From NCBI GenBank assembly GCA_948466105.1, contig CAOJZR010000029.1, forward strand, positions 1 through 7,368: a stretch of DNA of 7,368 nucleotides, given 5' to 3'. This document shows, piece by piece, positions 6,681-7,368 of this stretch. A program made the position numbers and the translations under genes. Source of the stretch: an uncultured Bacillota bacterium (lineage in GTDB: Bacteria; Bacillota_I; Bacilli_A; RF39; UBA660). The notes below the pieces were generated by a model, which was not told the origin of the DNA, searched no databases, and was given only the letters and a program-made list of their open reading frames with translations. How positions within the stretch are numbered: position 1 is the stretch's first letter; each line of letters starts with the position of its first letter.

Positions 6681-7368
6681 CTATTCACCTCCATATACTT
6701 CATAAGCATCAGTAACTAAGAAAAAAGCATTTTTATCAATTTTATGTATTCCTTCTTTTACAATAAAATATTCTTTAGTTGGAATAATACACATAATAAT
6801 GTTTTGTTTCTGACCTGTAAATCCACCTTTACCATCTAAAACAGTTACTCCATGTTCTAGATTATCTAAAATAAACTTTCTAATTTCTTTATCTTTATCG
6901 GTAATAATATAAAAAGCTTTAGATTGTGAAACACCTAATATTACTTTATCAGTCATAATACTTATAATGTAAATATCTATAACGGAATAAATAAATTTTT
7001 CAAAACCAAAGACAAATAAACTAGCACATATTATTAAGCCATCAGTAAAAAACATTGCATTACCAACTGACATTTTAAAATATTTAGCTACAATTTGATT
7101 TAATATATCGGTTCCACCTGTTGTAAAACCTGCTTTAAAAATTAAACCTAGCCCAAAACCAGATATAACTGCACCAGAAACAGCTATTACTATTACTTCT
7201 GTATGACCTAAATCAATATATTTAGTAAAACCTACTGTTAATTCTACAAACAAAGGATAAACTAAAGAACCCAAAACAGAGTTTTTAGTTTTTTCTTTGC
7301 CAAGTAAAACATAACTTAAAATTAATAATATCACTGTGTGTGTATGTGTGTGTGTCTGTATGTCTATG
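6681..7368 (-). CDS. YitT family membrane protein, 5'-truncated
   Basis: About 217 residues of a YitT-family protein are present (family usually about 280-290 aa), so roughly the first 65-70 residues are missing. The visible part starts within an early membrane segment (ILLILSYVLLGKE). It then has membrane segments at about 45-67 and 93-111, the motif GFTTGGTDIL (69-78) of the YitT membrane domain, and a C-terminal DUF2179 domain (about 135-217). Diagnostic there are GVTVLDGKGGFTG (162-174) and DKNAFFLVTDAYEVYGG (200-216). Residue numbers count from the GTG at 7334, which is unlikely to be the true start because no SD precedes it. The frame stays open to the window edge but reads a Thr-His repeat (THTHTH) from the TG-rich tract, which does not look like YitT. 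Function in the family is not established. It heads the ftsE-ftsX operon, with zero spacing to ftsE. Confidence 0.88.
   Translation of the reverse strand, partial: IDIQTHTHTHTVILLILSYVLLGKEKTKNSVLGSLVYPLFVELTVGFTKYIDLGHTEVIVIAVSGAVISGFGLGLIFKAGFTTGGTDILNQIVAKYFKMSVGNAMFFTDGLIICASLFVFGFEKFIYSVIDIYIISIMTDKVILGVSQSKAFYIITDKDKEIRKFILDNLEHGVTVLDGKGGFTGQKQNIIMCIIPTKEYFIVKEGIHKIDKNAFFLVTDAYEVYGGE
6685..6692 (-). promoter_or_regulatory. ftsE ribosome binding site inside the yitT 3' end
   Basis: GGAGGTGA on the minus strand is a full match to the anti-SD of 16S rRNA, 4 nt before the ftsE ATG (7 nt from the GGAGG core). It also encodes most of the final Gly-Gly-Glu of the upstream YitT protein. The yitT stop (6681-6683) touches the ftsE start (6678-6680), so terminating ribosomes sit over this site. 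Confidence 0.85.
7334..7368. repeat. TG-rich low-complexity tract at the window end
   Basis: From about 7335 every second base is T: an imperfect (TG)n tract interrupted by TA and TC. Its composition is unlike the surrounding AT-rich DNA. It begins exactly where recognisable YitT coding sequence stops. It may be an assembly or sequencing artefact at a contig end, or a genuine simple-sequence repeat. Confidence 0.8.

Noticed and set aside
7332..7334. GTG at 7334 as the true start of the YitT gene
   Set aside because: It has no SD, falls inside an expected membrane helix, and would leave a protein about 65-70 residues shorter than the family.
1..7368. CRISPR array, tRNA or rRNA gene, or insertion sequence
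   Set aside because: No spaced direct repeats, cloverleaf or rRNA-like segments, and no transposase-like frame were seen. Coding density is high throughout.

Overview
This is a very AT-rich bacterial window in which every supported gene lies on the minus strand, so transcription runs from high to low coordinates. The base composition, purine-rich Shine-Dalgarno (SD) sequences, extended -10 promoters, the Gram-positive type of FtsE/FtsX, a lipobox lipoprotein and single-pass envelope proteins suggest a low-GC Firmicutes or Bacilli-like organism, plausibly an uncultured gut lineage. UGA acts as a stop: the MBOAT gene ends in TGA directly after the usual family ending (NPFIYFRF). Tryptophan is read from TGG where checked, so this is not a UGA-Trp mollicute. 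The taxonomic placement is inference.

Region 1 (about 7368 down to 5099) is a tightly coupled operon: a 5'-truncated YitT-family membrane protein, then ftsE and ftsX. The yitT stop abuts the ftsE start, and ftsE overlaps ftsX by 14 nt. FtsE (ATPase) and FtsX (four-helix membrane partner) form the complex that couples cytoplasmic ATP hydrolysis to cell-wall hydrolase activation. The last ~35 bases of the window are a TG-rich low-complexity tract where the N-terminal part of YitT should be.

Region 2 (about 5086 down to 2129) starts at an extended -10 promoter. It encodes a small lipoprotein, an MBOAT O-acyltransferase (AlgI/DltB class) and a DHHW/AlgX-AlgJ-type SGNH protein, with 9-nt and about 2-nt spacings. 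This looks like a module that moves acyl (probably acetyl) groups across the membrane onto an extracellular glycan, with the lipoprotein as a possible accessory.

Region 3 (2114 down to 731) is a 440-aa single-pass membrane protein of unknown function with its own probable promoter. Two AT-rich stem-loops follow it.

Region 4 (659 down to 20) is an unrecognised 177-aa cytoplasmic protein. It has a well-formed extended -10 promoter, a GTG start behind a strong SD, and a convincing intrinsic terminator.

No gap between genes exceeds 300 bases. I saw no RNA genes, CRISPR arrays or insertion sequences. The theme is cell-envelope construction. I do not see a clearly new system. The best candidates for follow-up are the lipoprotein-MBOAT-SGNH trio, the two unrecognised proteins and the anomalous end of the window.
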